A model generated the notes under the pieces. It did no database searches, was not told where the DNA came from, and saw only the letters and a list, made by a program, of their open reading frames with translations. A DNA stretch of 64,000 bases, taken from Takakia lepidozioides (lineage: Eukaryota; Streptophyta; Takakiopsida; Takakiales; Takakiaceae). The position numbers and the translations under genes were made by a program. The stretch is from positions 11,534,001 through 11,598,000 of the forward strand of contig CM060732.1 of NCBI GenBank assembly GCA_030704615.1. Reading direction: 5' to 3'. Positions 21,926-32,809 of this stretch are shown here, piece by piece; the stretch's first letter is position 1, and each line of letters starts with the position of its first letter.

Positions 21926-24228
21926 TCAGTCTACCTCAAAGAGGTTTGCCTCTGCAAGCAAGTCCTCATTCTCATCTAAGAGGACTTCTTCCCTATCCAA
22001 AAACTCTTTCATGGAAGTACTAAAGCAACCAACTCTAGCATCATTTGGCCAATTCTTGACTACACTCACAAGCATATCAAGGTTTTCAATATTTAACGTG
22101 CACCGTCTCAAGTTTGTTATGACACCTGCAATACTAAAAACCCTCTCAGCTTCAATCTGAGATCCAACTATGCCCAAAATTAGCCGTGCCAAAAATCCCA
22201 CATACGGAAAGAGAGACTCGTGTTCTTTCCACCATTTCAAAGGAGCCACGCACTCACCCTCATTTATCTTCGTCCTTTTGAAATGTGATAGTTGTTCTCT
22301 CACCACTGTCAATGTCATGTCTTCATTGTGGTCATGCACACCAAATAAGGACATCTCGTCCATTGTGGAAGTGGGCTGTGATTGGGCCGGAGTATCCGGA
22401 TGTAAGACCTTGAAACACTTTACCAAAAGAGGCTCTAACACCATACTATCATATTGGGACACAATATGCAAAGCACGCTCTTTGCCCACATATTGTGATA
22501 CCAATGACAACCCCTTGTAACGTGGGTCAAGCATAAGCGCGAGCATATTGTGAGCTTTGCGCGATTGAAACCCCTCCAAAAAAGAAAGAAATGGTTCCAA
22601 GACATATACCACCTCTCAAGCCATCCGCCATTCCAACAATGTCAACTCTGTTGAGAAATCCCCCATGCAATGATCCACAGTTGCAGCCCCCCCAGCACTA
22701 CTTCCTCGCATGTGAATTGTTGTGGCAATGGCTGCATTAAGAGCATCGGATAACAACCAAAATCCCCCAGATTGATTCATAATGCACTCATGAACCACAG
22801 GCCCTAGAACTGTAGAAATTGATTGGGCAATGGCCCACACTTGTGGACTTGGTATGCGAGACTGCAGTGCCAATGAGGTTTGCCTAGAGTAACAAGTGAT
22901 TATAGCTTGCCTAAACTCCAAAGTCTCTTGGAAGATGATCACCTTGGAAGCAAACCGTGTCTTCACCGGAGTCTTCAGTTTGTGGGGATGAATGCCGCTG
23001 TCCACACATGCCTTTGCCCATTCTTGTCTCCCTTTGCCACTTTTTTGGTCCAAGTAATGGTTTTTTGCAACTCTGATTGGGCATTTTTTTATAGAAACCG
23101 ATCTCATATCTGTGCATACTTTTGCATCATTTGTTGCATACTGGCAACACTTGGACATTGCATGCCCAAAACAGCTACCCACAAATGGAAAATCCAACCC
23201 CAAACACGCACATGAGACCACCGAATTCAAAGCATTGGTCAAAGTGGCCAAGTTACCTCCCTCATCTTTGACGTAAGCAATAATGCGAGTATTGAGGCCA
23301 TACTTCACAAGAAGATTGTTGACTTGATGTGCCATGGCAGCCCTAGATGTGTCAGGTGTCTCAAACATGCCAAGAGTCACATGACATTGCTCCCACTGTT
23401 CATTAATAAAGTGCGCTATGATGACAAAAGTGTCAGTTCCCCCTCTTGACATCCACAAATCAAAACTCATGGAGCAAGTAGCACAACTCTGAAGAGATGG
23501 GGACATGTGGCGCTCTTTCGTCTTCTCTGCCAAGATTGGAATGGCCTCATTCACAAATGTCCGTCGAGAAGGGAAAACAATCCGAGGATTTGCCTCAACA
23601 CCATCCTTCTTAGCCAAGGGGATTCTACCAAAGACAGTGGAACCAACTCCTTTGCAATGAATAAGACTAAATCCTCATTGAACTGCTTCTGTTGATCATC
23701 ATTTTGGTTGTATGGAGTGGAGCTCCTAAAAAAAAAAACTATGTTTCCAGGAGTGGGGCCGGGCCTCTTTTTGGCTGGCCTATGGGCCTTCTCAGGTCCT
23801 TCATTTTCCCTCTCAATCCACCTACGCAAAACAATGTCATGTTCTTGATCCACATGCTTTCGAAGGGCAGAGATACCATTGGTTTTATTATAGGTCACAA
23901 TGCCCTTCTTGCTTGCAGGAGTGACACCAACATGATGACATAGAACACACCTCATTTGTTGTGGATTTGTTATGTCCACTGGAGCAGAGTCTTTTGTTGC
24001 ATAGAATGCCCATGTCGAAGCAGTGCGATTGTGGGGCTTCCAAAAATCCCGTTGTTTGTCAAGTACTGGGAGCTGCGCCTCCACATCCATGGCTTGATGA
24101 GCTGATGTAAATGAGGCTTCATGATGAGTATCCTCCGCAACATGGCACTCCACCAAAGCTCTCTCATTATCAACATTGATGTCAGGAACAACTTCCCTTT
24201 CTAGTTCATCGAAAATATTGGGCTCCAT
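21926..24228 (-). pseudogene. hAT transposase with two lesions
   Basis: From Met at 24228: an acidic N-terminus, a BED-like zinc-binding region (MRCVLCHHVGVTPASKKG with HVDQEH), a basic AKKRPGPTPG stretch, then the catalytic region with SFDLWMSRGGTDTFVIIAHF and IIAYVKDEGGNLATLTNAL, and a C-terminal dimerisation domain with LILGIVGSQIEAERVFSIAG. Lesions: a one-base loss near 23589-23591, where VLRQ should run into NPRIVFPSRRTFV, and TGA at 22618-22616, probably from CGA by methyl-C deamination, between EWRMA and EVVYVLEP. The segments are otherwise collinear, so the copy decayed recently. The enzyme excises and inserts hAT elements in the nucleus. Confidence 0.85.
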
Positions 24229-24369
24229 GACATAAAAAGCTTATGGAACAACTCCTGTGTAAAAACAATGCAAACAAAGAATCCAAAAGGCATTTAATAA
24301 TTGTGCACAACTCATATATTTACAACTAAAAATGTAAACAACTAAAAAAATAAAGCTCAATGAAAGGGA

Positions 24370-24815
24370 GTTACAAGCGGGTAATGGTGGCTGGTTGGCA
24401 GGTCCCTCCCTACTTTGGGCTCCCTCCCTCTCATGCAAAATCTGCTATAACAGAAGCCAAAGGGCTATCTTATCAACCCCCAATTGTATCAAGAATTAAA
24501 AAAATTTAAAGAAAGGGAAGATACTTACCAGTGATGATCAATGTGGGCTGGTTGGCGGGCCCCTCTTTGCTTGTGCTCCCTCCAATGTAAAATCTACCAT
24601 AGTGGAGCAAGGGCTATCAGCCCCTTGGTATATCATCAAAGAAAACAGGTAAAAAATAAAAAATAAATAAAAAAATGATGATCAATGATTACCATGGACC
24701 AAGGGGCCTGGTTGCAGGTGGGCCCTCCTTACTCGTCCTCCTTACCTCTTGCACCACATGCCATAGCAGAAAAGGAGGAAGCTGATTAGCTTCATGGTGA
24801 ACTAAAGCTAAAAAC
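24370..24815. repeat. Three diverged ~145-bp tandem repeats in the hAT
   Basis: Each unit has the order GATCAATG...GGCTGGTTG...GG..CCCTCC...CATAGC/CATAGT followed by an A-rich stretch (units near 24385, 24535 and 24685). Each is bounded by a GGTAAG or GGTAAT sequence on the minus strand, which resembles a splice donor. They lie just upstream of the transposase start and may be leader or intron repeats. Confidence 0.55.
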
Positions 24816-25326
24816 AGTAAAATAACCAAAAGTGGTGGATGCTTACCAACGTCACTAACTCTACTTGCTACAGCATTGATATCCACTCGATTGCTTAGAT
24901 CATTCTCTTTTGAAAAGCCCTCTTCAGTAGCTGAACAACACTTGGAGACGACTGGATGACTAAATCACTGACAACCAAGACCAGGTTGACTTTCAAGTGA
25001 AGACAGCTAGAATGCAGTGCCACGTGGAGTAGCCAGAAACTATGAACGAGAGAGCCCCTGAAGGAGAGGATGGAAGAGACGGGGGGATGGCTGCTCACAT
25101 ACCTCCTCTCGCCAGTCAACATTGTTCAAGATTCCCTGACACACAGCGAAAAGAGGAACACCCTTGTATTCATAAGCACCTTATTCAGCTCCACCTGCAA
25201 CTATCCTACCATCCCACAATAGAACTTCTTGGAAATGAACAGTGCGGAGACCCCTCTAATTTGGTGCAAATCAATTCTGCCAATACAATAACCCACAGAA
25301 TGGTGAACAAAAGAAAAGGGGGTTAC

Positions 25327-26520
25327 CTCACTCGCTGCAAAACCTGGGTAAATTTCAACCCCAAGTTCCTCTGTTTTCCCTCCTAGCCACCGCACCAGCT
25401 CACTCAAGCTATTCAAAGCATAGCACATGGTTATGGAAGGCTTCAACAAGCATTGCCAAATAGCTGGCTCTCACATAGAATAATACCCCTTGCCTTTGTC
25501 TCTGTGGTTAAGCACAAGTGTTTGTTCCAATCGAGGGTTTAGGATTTACCAAGCCTCCTGGGATTTGGTGGCCCACTAAATCATGGTGGAAGACTTTAGT
25601 ATGCTAGTTTCCTGCATGCAACTGTCTTTTCCCCGTCTCTCTGTACACTTCAATACATGTTCTACATAGGAAAGTAGCAGCATAATTTCCACAAAGTTGA
25701 ATATGTGGAGAAAACAAAAACATTGCACTCAAGCCGGAGTAGGAGAGTAGAAGCTGACCTAATAACAAAGTTACTATTGTTGTTGAAGGGAGATGGGAGT
25801 GGCAGTGCACGTTTCTCAAATAACATCCAAAACTTGTCTTCCACAACTGGCACACGCAGTGGAGCCTGTGTCAAAAGATCCAATTGATATCCTTCAACCA
25901 ATCCTCATCAGTGATAATCTGCTATTATCAAATTATCATGAATGGATGTGTCTCAATTGATTAGCACTCATCAGCAATCACTCCATTTCCAGCTGAATAA
26001 CATCATGAACGGAAGACAGTCACTCCCCAAGCCATCTACCTCTCTTGCATCATCCAGTTTTCATAAGTATGGACTGAGGACATACGCCTTGATCCTTCCA
26101 ATCTGGAAAGAGCTCACTGAGTGCCCGTAGTTCAAACACATTTCCCGAAAGTATGTGTGCACCTGCCACATATACAGGAACAGTCAGGCGCCGAGGTTCT
26201 GTATAAATCTCTGTTGCACGATGAACAACATTGATCATGACAATAGACACTGAGGCAAGGAAGCAACCTACTGTCATTACGCCCCAACCAACTTGCTATC
26301 CATTATGTGCTGCAAAAGTACAAATTGGTCATCCAAAGGTAGCCTGGTTGTCATCCAGATTGTACAACTAAGCATCGTACAAGAGAGGGGCAGAGAGCTG
26401 ACCAACTTCAGCACCCTTCTCAACCACACACACAGACAAATCAGTGCCCTTCTCTATGCACAGTTGCTTTAGTCTAATTGTTGCCCCCAAACCGGCCGGG
26501 CCTGCACCCATCGTATATGT
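25327..26520 (-). pseudogene. Captured exons of electron-transfer-flavoprotein:ubiquinone oxidoreductase
   Basis: Four exons with intact splice sites spell the FAD-binding part of this mitochondrial inner-membrane enzyme, which passes electrons from ETF to ubiquinone. Exon 1 (about 26518-26403) has GAGPAGLGATIRLKQL and VCVVEKGAEVG. Exon 2 (26162-26086) has AHILSGNVFELRAL and ELFPDWKDQG. Exon 3 (25865-25759) has APLRVPVVEDKFWML and LPSPFNNNSNFVI. Exon 4 (25408-25327) has SLSELVRWLGGK and VEIYPGFAASE. Junctions keep phase (GTT-G|GT, GGC|GCT, ATT-AG|C). Introns show the capture was from DNA, not mRNA. The N-terminal targeting region and the quinone-binding and iron-sulfur parts are absent, so no working enzyme results. 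Confidence 0.85.
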
Positions 26521-26829
26521 CATTCTTATGACGAAGTTCGCACCACCTGGGGTCCAGGATTGGCGCTCAGCACAGATTACACTGAGGCTAAAGTTAAAGA
26601 ACTCGTGTTACAGCTCCGGTTGATAACTCTAAGCCCAAACACGGGAGTCTGTAACATCATGGTTATCAGGTCGGAGGTCGCTCTCCCTGGAGATAGATCA
26701 CACAAGGCCGGCCCAATCAAGGATTGCAGTATACAATATGACATAGATGTGTGAGGCAATGTGGTTATTATGTTGATCGGAAGAGAGAGTCATGAAGAGA
26801 AAGAGAAAGATTACACTTCTTGCAGCTGC

Positions 26830-26976
26830 CTAGTAAGGCCTCTGCCCCACCCAGTTACCAGGCGGGTAGTAGTTGCAGGTCATCAAGATGCTGCCGTCAC
26901 TGCACACTTTGTCTCGCACATCCCACCCTGGTAGTTCTGCGCCAGACGATTTGAGTGTAATGCCCACAGGCTCTGT
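26830..26976 (-). pseudogene. Captured 3' exon of a PR-1 / CAP-domain protein gene
   Basis: The minus strand encodes [20 protein letters not shown], then after one frameshift [18 protein letters not shown] and VGQRPY with a stop at 26832-26830. This is the last third of a plant PR-1 protein (secreted, sterol-binding CAP fold): the GHYTQ(I/V)VW signature, conserved Cys residues and the GNWVGQRPY end are all there. A plausible acceptor (CTACTACAG) precedes it. The first two thirds, with the signal peptide, are absent. It lies in the same orientation as the oxidoreductase exons, about 0.3 kb away, inside the hAT. Confidence 0.8.
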
Positions 26977-27178
26977 AGTAGAAGCAAGAATTGGAGTTAA
27001 GTCAGGAGCAGATCACTGAAGTACTACACCGAGTTGTTTTAGGGTGAAGTCACCAACAAGCGAAGTCTCTGCAATGTATCATGAAGGTCTTAAATTGAAC
27101 AACACAGGTTAGCAAGAGGAGCATTGCACTACATGTCCATCGAGTCAAACTCAGATCCGAAGTGAAAGGAATCACCGG

Positions 27179-27995
27179 TTGGGGCTCCAAGCGAAAACAT
27201 GTGAAATGAAACTTTCATGCTGTGAAATGTTGGGACAAAATGGGTCAGGGAGTAGTAGAATGATGGAGTTCACAAATGTGAGTACCCTTGCCACAAAAAT
27301 TGTAGATGTGTTTTGTGATATGGAAGAAGCAATCCTGGCAGATATCATTTGTTCAACAGAGAATCAAACGGGCATCAATGAAGAGTGCCCACCTCGATTA
27401 CAAGCTCCTGTGCAAATCCCAAGGTCATCTACGGGTGTGCATTTAGAACAAGACACAAATCAAGAGGACATTGAGTATCAGCCATCAAGAGTGCGACTAC
27501 CCTGCGGCCTACGGATTTGATTGTGACACAGCCAAACCACTAGAGGAACTGGCAGATATGGTGTTGATTGATGAATTGACTATATCACAGTGGAGAAGCA
27601 GTCCTCAGGCCAAGGAGTCAAGGCATCATAGTGAACACCAAACGAAAAGATTTGACAAAGAAGGCAGGGTTGAGGAAAAGGTCTTTTTGCATGATCCAAC
27701 CATAAAGGGGAGTATGTCCCATGAAGAATCTAAGCAAGGACAAGGAAGCCAGGATGGCAACAGGGAGCTGGAAAATCAAATAGGGAAAGATGTTTCATGT
27801 GAGCCAAAGCTTGTGAACCCTGCTGGCTGCACAAGAGTTGATGATCATTATTCCAAGGAAGGGGACAAATGGGCAGCAATTACAGATCTGTACCCTCCCA
27901 CCAAGCTACCTGAGGGTAGTACCAAGCAACAGAGACATGCCGGAGGGATTCTCAGATTGCAAGAGCCATTTGGAAGGAGAATTGGATCAATGTAA
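27179..27995 (+). other. Unassigned plus-strand coding-like segment in the hAT
   Basis: Two overlapping frames (27179-27520 and 27471-27995) may be one original frame with a shift near 27500. The product is hydrophilic and acidic (ATKIVDVFCDMEEAILADII; LEELADMVLIDELTIS; a Lys/Glu/Gln-rich end). No domain was recognised. Its strand is opposite to the transposase. It may be a third captured fragment or an accessory ORF. Confidence 0.3.
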
Positions 27996-28507
27996 TGAGC
28001 ACCTGGAATAGTCGTACCATTTCCCCTCATTCACCCATTCATTCGCGGCGTCCGAAGGCTGCCAACTCTTGCCTGATCCCTAGAAAATGTTTTCTCCGTA
28101 TGGCCCTCCCGAGTGCTGGAGTTGGCAATCGCCATACTCTCGTCTTTCAACGGCCCACCAGTGTGCGTAACCTGCGAGACGGTCGTCCCACTGTGGGGGC
28201 CGGATGCCAATCCGAGCTCGGGCCGCGTTCTGGGGACGTAGAGACGTAGAGACACTTAGGGCTGCAGCCCACGAGTGGAACTGGAACCCTAAACCCCAAA
28301 CCCGGTTCCCACACATGTGGTCGTAGCTGGAACCGCCGCTTCCGGTTCTGCACAGGGCGGGTCGGTTCCACATAACCGGAACCGGCGGTTACCCGGGCCC
28401 AGGCGGGTAACCGCCCAACACTGGTCTCCTCTACTCTCAAATTCCTCGGCAAGCTAGAGGTGGTCATAAAGCTTGCCCAGACACATTACAGATCATTTGT
28501 CTTATGA

Positions 28508-28660
28508 AGGAATTGAAAAAAAAAAAAAAAAAAAAAAAAAAAACTTTTCAAATGCTTTGCATAGTGCCAAAAGGTTATTCTTAGGTTATTGGAGCTAATT
28601 GAATGGACCCGCAAAGTTTGGAATCCTATTAACTGGCGAAACGTAACCTAGCTGAGTTGC
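28508..28660. other. A-rich spacer
   Basis: It contains an A29 tract at about 28515-28543. Nothing coding was seen. Confidence 0.5.
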
Positions 28661-28664
28661 TTAA

Positions 28665-29458
28665 CCCTTAAGTTCCCAAGCGACCTGAATCGGGTCACTT
28701 TGAATTTGCAATTCGACCTAATTTTTGCAGATCTAATCTGATGGGCCCACTCCTGAAGCTTTAATGACAAGGGATTTGTCTTGTGTATGATGAAAAAAAC
28801 AAAAAATTTTTAAAAAAAAAGCTACGCCCTACAAAAAATATCTTAGATCTCTCATTTACGATGTGGGGCCTGAAAAGGGCTCGTTGACCGCTGACGTGGC
28901 AGGTAAACAAGCCCAAAACAGATTGCACTCCAAAGGCCATTTTTGGCATAAAATTAGCAATTTTGGAAAAAGCACTTCACCTTGTGGTGTGTGAGCATTA
29001 CATACACACATCCACCATTGGCTTTTAAATTTTTTGTAGAAAAAGTACTTCATTTGGAGGCACATTTTCTCTTGTCAATTTTGAAATTTCAACCCCGATG
29101 TAATTGCATGCATAGCAACCATATGTGAACAATCCAATTGGACCTGCGATTTAGTGGGATCATAGCCACTGCACTATTGATTTGGAAATGGTGGGTCTTG
29201 GAACAAGTAAAATTGGATAAAACTGGATTTTGATTTGGTCAAACCAATTTCTTTCTCACTTTTATTGTGGAACTTGATATTTGAGTCCCAGGCCAATGCT
29301 ATAATCTCACAATTTCCGCGGAGGACTTGGCTCATTTATGAGCTGGGCCCATTGCTACAAGGCTGGAACCTCTGGATGATTTTTGGTAAGTTTCTAGGGG
29401 CAATTTACTGATACCCAAAATTGCTAAAATGTCAAAAAATGCCTTGGGAACTTAAGTG
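28665..29458. mobile_element. 794-bp piggyBac-type MITE
   Basis: It is flanked by TTAA (28661-28664 and 29459-29462). The ends are inverted: CCCTTAAGTTCCCAAG at the left, and CACTTAAGTTCCCAAG as the complement of the right (15 of 16). Just inside the left end is GCGACCTGAATCGGGTC, matching GTCGACCTGATTCGGGTC inside the right end of the large piggyBac, and TGGGCCCACTCC also matches. It has no transposase frame. It is a non-autonomous relative, presumably moved by a piggyBac enzyme of this genome. Confidence 0.82.
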
Positions 29459-29607
29459 TTAAAGCAAAGGAAGATAACCTGTGTCGTAAGGCAGGTGTCA
29501 ACTGGTCCCTACGTGGGTAAGATGAATCTTTGTTTTTTTCTCAAGGCCAAGCGGCCACCACGATAAGCTCGCTTAAGATGTTCAAGACGTTTCTCTTATG
29601 AAGCGAG

Positions 29608-32075
29608 ATGGCGGCACTTGCAACCTCTCATTTCTCTTATCTTTTCTACAAGAGGCCTTCTGCTCGACATCTTACATCTACACAAGACGGTTGGGCTTGT
29701 TTCCCTGTCATCTCTTCTGTAGAGCTTGCGAATCTCTCAGCATATTTCTCGTCGATGGAATTGGAAGATGCTATGTCCAAACTTAGTTCATTTAAATCCT
29801 CCGTCTAGATGGACTACCCCTTAAATTTTTCAATGGAATCTGGTTAGAAATCAGTGATGACTTTGTTCATTGACAGAAAACATCCTCACGAAAGGAATTA
29901 TGCCTTCTCAGCTTTCTAAAAGTGTCATCGCGCTCATTCACAAAAAAGGTGATAATGATGCCTTATCAAATTACAGACCTATTTACTCTTCTTAATTCTA
30001 GTACAAAATCATTGCCAAGGCCTTGGCATCCAGACTCCAGCCCCTGCTCAGAAAAATTGATCAGACCTGAGCAAACTAGCTTTGAGTGGGGGGTCTCCCT
30101 CTTCTCTCCTTCCAACCCCAAGATAAGAGCGACTTGACGTCTGAAAAGAAACCCGACTCTTGTGCGAATTTCGGATGTCTAGGCCAACGCAAAGCAGGGG
30201 GTGAGGGCAAAGACAACAAGAAATCGGAGGACAAGCATCCAAGAATGAGTTGCAATTGACCCTCAGTACAATGCTGCTCAACAAAGGCACCGATGTGTAA
30301 GTATGGCTACGGCCTCTTTATGCTCTGCGGCAGGGGGTGGTGGCACACAAGGTGCTCGCTCCTTGCGGAGCCATAGAAGTTGCGATCTCTCCCCTTGCTT
30401 GCAATCCCACATGCACAAGTTAGAGTGGCATGCAATTAGAACCCAAACATAAACACAGAGCGGCTAACTAACACCATGAGAACGACATATTAACATCTCG
30501 CGCACCTCGCACACACACCAAACCGACAAGTTAATAGCCTAACACCATTGAAGCAGCGCAATGCCCAAGCAGAAGATGAATGCGCTTCATGAACTCGACA
30601 TGAAGCCTGAGCTGCCAGCAAATGGAAGAAGATACATTCACAAGCCGAGAGAACAGCGGGTGTGGCAATGCAGTCGATGAAGGTTAAAGGGAGCGGAAGT
30701 ACCGATCCTAGGCAAGGAGTCATAGTACAGTAATGCTCAAGGGTCCAACTCAACCGGGAGGACAAAGGTAGAACACTGTGCTCCACGAGGAGCTTAGACT
30801 GCACAAACGAGATGGCGGGAAAGAGGGATGCCCCGGGTGGCTTTGGACGTCCTGGCGGGCGGACATGGCGGGCCCCTGACCACCCCACACACCCCTGCTG
30901 GCAGCCCTGCATGGTACTCGCATTTCCAGCCAATTCTGAGGACGCCACGTTGCTGTCAACCGGCGTGGCGTCCTTCTGGCCATGCGATTTCTGAACCCCT
31001 GCATACCAAAAAAGATTCTGGGCGGCGCATTTACTCAATCCGCATGGTGTAAAACGCGTTGGGAAGCTCTCTTGAAGCGCCACATTTCATCTTCAGGGTG
31101 CTTCTTCATCCCAGTTCATCTGCAGTAGTTGGTGGGCCCCGAAAAATCTCAAGCCGCCCGATTCCAGTCGCTTGAGCATTTAGGGGTTAAAGATCGCATG
31201 ATTCTTGATAACATTTTGTTGGCCAATGAGGCTTTACATTTTGCCTACGAATCCATCCAGGCTTTGGCTCTTCTTATGTTGGACTTCAAGAAAGCCTTTG
31301 ATAATATAAATTGGGAGCACTTGCTATGTGTGATTCAAAAAAGTGGGGTAACTTCCTCTCTTGGATTCGAATCCTTCTACACTCTGGTTCCTGCAAGGTC
31401 ATAGTTAAAGATGCCCCTCTTCCTTCCCTCTCTTCCGTTCCGTCAGGCAGGGTTGCCCACTGTCCCTTTTTTTGTTCTTTATTGCTGCCGGTGGCTTTGG
31501 CCACCTCCTTCAAAGGCACCCAGACATCATAAGTTATGTCTCAAGATCCCTCATTCTATTACCCCTAACTACAGTATTAAATCTTCACTTTATGCAGATG
31601 ATACTGTCATGCTTATGGACAACAACTCTTTCACAAATGTGGAAACGTATCTTACAAGCTCTATCCTCTTTTTGTGATGCCATTGGGTTAAATATAAACT
31701 GGAGAAAATTTACACTCTCATTTAGAAGACCCCATGTGTGGCAGCCCACTGCCTTCAATGGGGGAATGATCTTGGTCTTCGGTGGCTGCAAGACGGGCAC
31801 TCCCATGTGCTATTTGGCCATCATGTTGGTCACGACCTCGATGATCAACATAGAAGTGAAGCTGTTTTGATTAAGCTCACAAGGAAACTATCTTACTAGA
31901 GCTCAGTTCATCTTTCTATTGGAGGCAAATTAGCTTTGGTGGTCAATTAGATTTTGTTGACTTCTTGTTGGTTCATCTCCTGGGTCTGGTCATGCTTCTG
32001 CCAGTCAAGGATCTACCATCCCAGGTTTCTAGTTTCTGGTATGAGTCAGTCCGCGGTACCATGCTGCTTCCCTTC
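29608..32075 (+). pseudogene. L1-like (LINE) reverse transcriptase relic, interrupted
   Basis: Before the insertion (29608-30084): MELEDAMSKLSSFKSS, LSKSVIALIHKKGDNDALSN, YRPI and YKIIAKALASRLQPLL, the N-terminal blocks of an L1-type reverse transcriptase. After it (31187-32075): DRMILDNILLANEALHF, LDFKKAFDNINWEHLL and, in another frame, SLYADDTVMLMD with the catalytic ADD box. Frameshifts and stops are frequent. The sequence may resume past the MITE to about 32690. The endonuclease part was not seen. The break between TSF and KDRMILD is filled by a piggyBac remnant, so the LINE is older. Confidence 0.82.
30085..31186. mobile_element. piggyBac-family remnant inside the LINE
   Basis: Its right end reads TTTAGGGG and abuts TTAA (31187-31190), just as the large element ends TAGGGGTTAA. 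Near the end the complement reads GCGACTGGAATCGGGC, close to the subterminal motif of the other two piggyBac-type elements. The first 220 bases resemble 13085-13290 of the large element (CTCCTTCCAACC...AAGAGC, ACGTCTGAAAAGAAA, TAGGCCAACG, CAGTACAATGCTGCTC). The left TTAA and inverted repeat are missing. No transposase frame remains. Confidence 0.7.
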
Positions 32076-32078
32076 TGA

Positions 32079-32466
32079 AGGCAGGTTCACATGGCAAAAA
32101 TCCGTCCGTCCCATCTAGCCATAGTGGTGGGCCCTCCACACGTGTGGAGGGGACGGACGGGACGGACGGTGCAACATGTTCACACGCAATAGTACACACG
32201 TGACGCAACATATAAGTTTAGCAAGAGAAGCTCTCATAAAGAGCCCTCCGGCTAAACCCTACACACATGTTTTAGCCATGATAGCCAGGAGAAGGAATGA
32301 GGGATGGGACAGACAGCGACGGACAGCGGGAAGTACCTACAGTGGCCAGGCCGTCCGTTCCCTTCCTCCCCATCGCGTTCCTCAAGGGTGGACCCCGGCC
32401 CTCCACACCCGCTGCAGCCGCCACGTCCGGATGGGACGGACGGATTTTTGCCGTGTGAACCTGCCT
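32079..32466. mobile_element. 388-bp MITE with 37-bp inverted repeats
   Basis: The termini begin AGGCAGGTTCACA(T/C)GGC and continue through AAAAATCCGTCCGTCCCATC; the arms match over 37 bp with one mismatch. TGA flanks both sides (32076-32078 and 32467-32469), a possible 3-bp duplication. A 3-bp duplication suggests PIF/Harbinger, but TGA is not the usual TWA, so the superfamily is open. There is no coding capacity. Confidence 0.82.
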
Positions 32467-32809
32467 TGAGCAAAATCTGGTCATCTGGAATTCACACTCC
32501 GTTGTATGTCATTTAACTCTCCCTGAATGGATCCTGCCTCAGACATAAGTGGCTAACAAAGACAACCCATACTTAAGGAGCTACTGGTATACACTGGATC
32601 CTATGCTGAATTGGTTGCAAGATTGAGGAAAAGAAGTCGCTGTGGGAGAAGGACAGGGACGACACATTTCCGTAGAAGAATATGACAATCTAGTTACAGG
32701 GCATTGAGTGTTGCAAACATTTGCATCATCACCCTCATAGCTTGTATAATCCTCTAGTTTGAAAAAAAAGTGATAATTTCCCATTTGAAACAACTGCATG
32801 CTGCTTATG

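Larger units (their letters stand above)
21192..28423 (-). mobile_element. Complete 7.2-kb hAT transposon carrying host gene fragments
   Basis: The ends are exact 15-bp inverted repeats: CAGTGTTGGGCGGTT at 21192-21206 and its complement at 28409-28423. Both sides carry the 8-bp duplication GTCTCCTC (21184-21191 and 28424-28431), diagnostic of hAT. Subterminal regions are rich in CCGGTTCC/GGTTCCGG, likely transposase-binding repeats. The transposase lies in the left third on the minus strand. The right part holds captured exons of at least two unrelated host genes, also on the minus strand. The transposase has a stop and a frameshift, so this copy would need help in trans. Confidence 0.93.
21142..28507 (+). 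other. Exon-like frame interrupted by the hAT element
   Basis: After a good acceptor (TTCCCTCTGCAG ending 21141) the frame LKFKEAWTNSDNEFVSS reaches the target duplication, then continues after the hAT (28432 on) as TLKFLGKLEVVIKLAQTHYR to TGA at 28505-28507. The frame is open only when the hAT and one duplication are removed. I do not recognise the protein. It may be a host exon hit by the hAT, or chance over about 40 codons. Confidence 0.35.
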
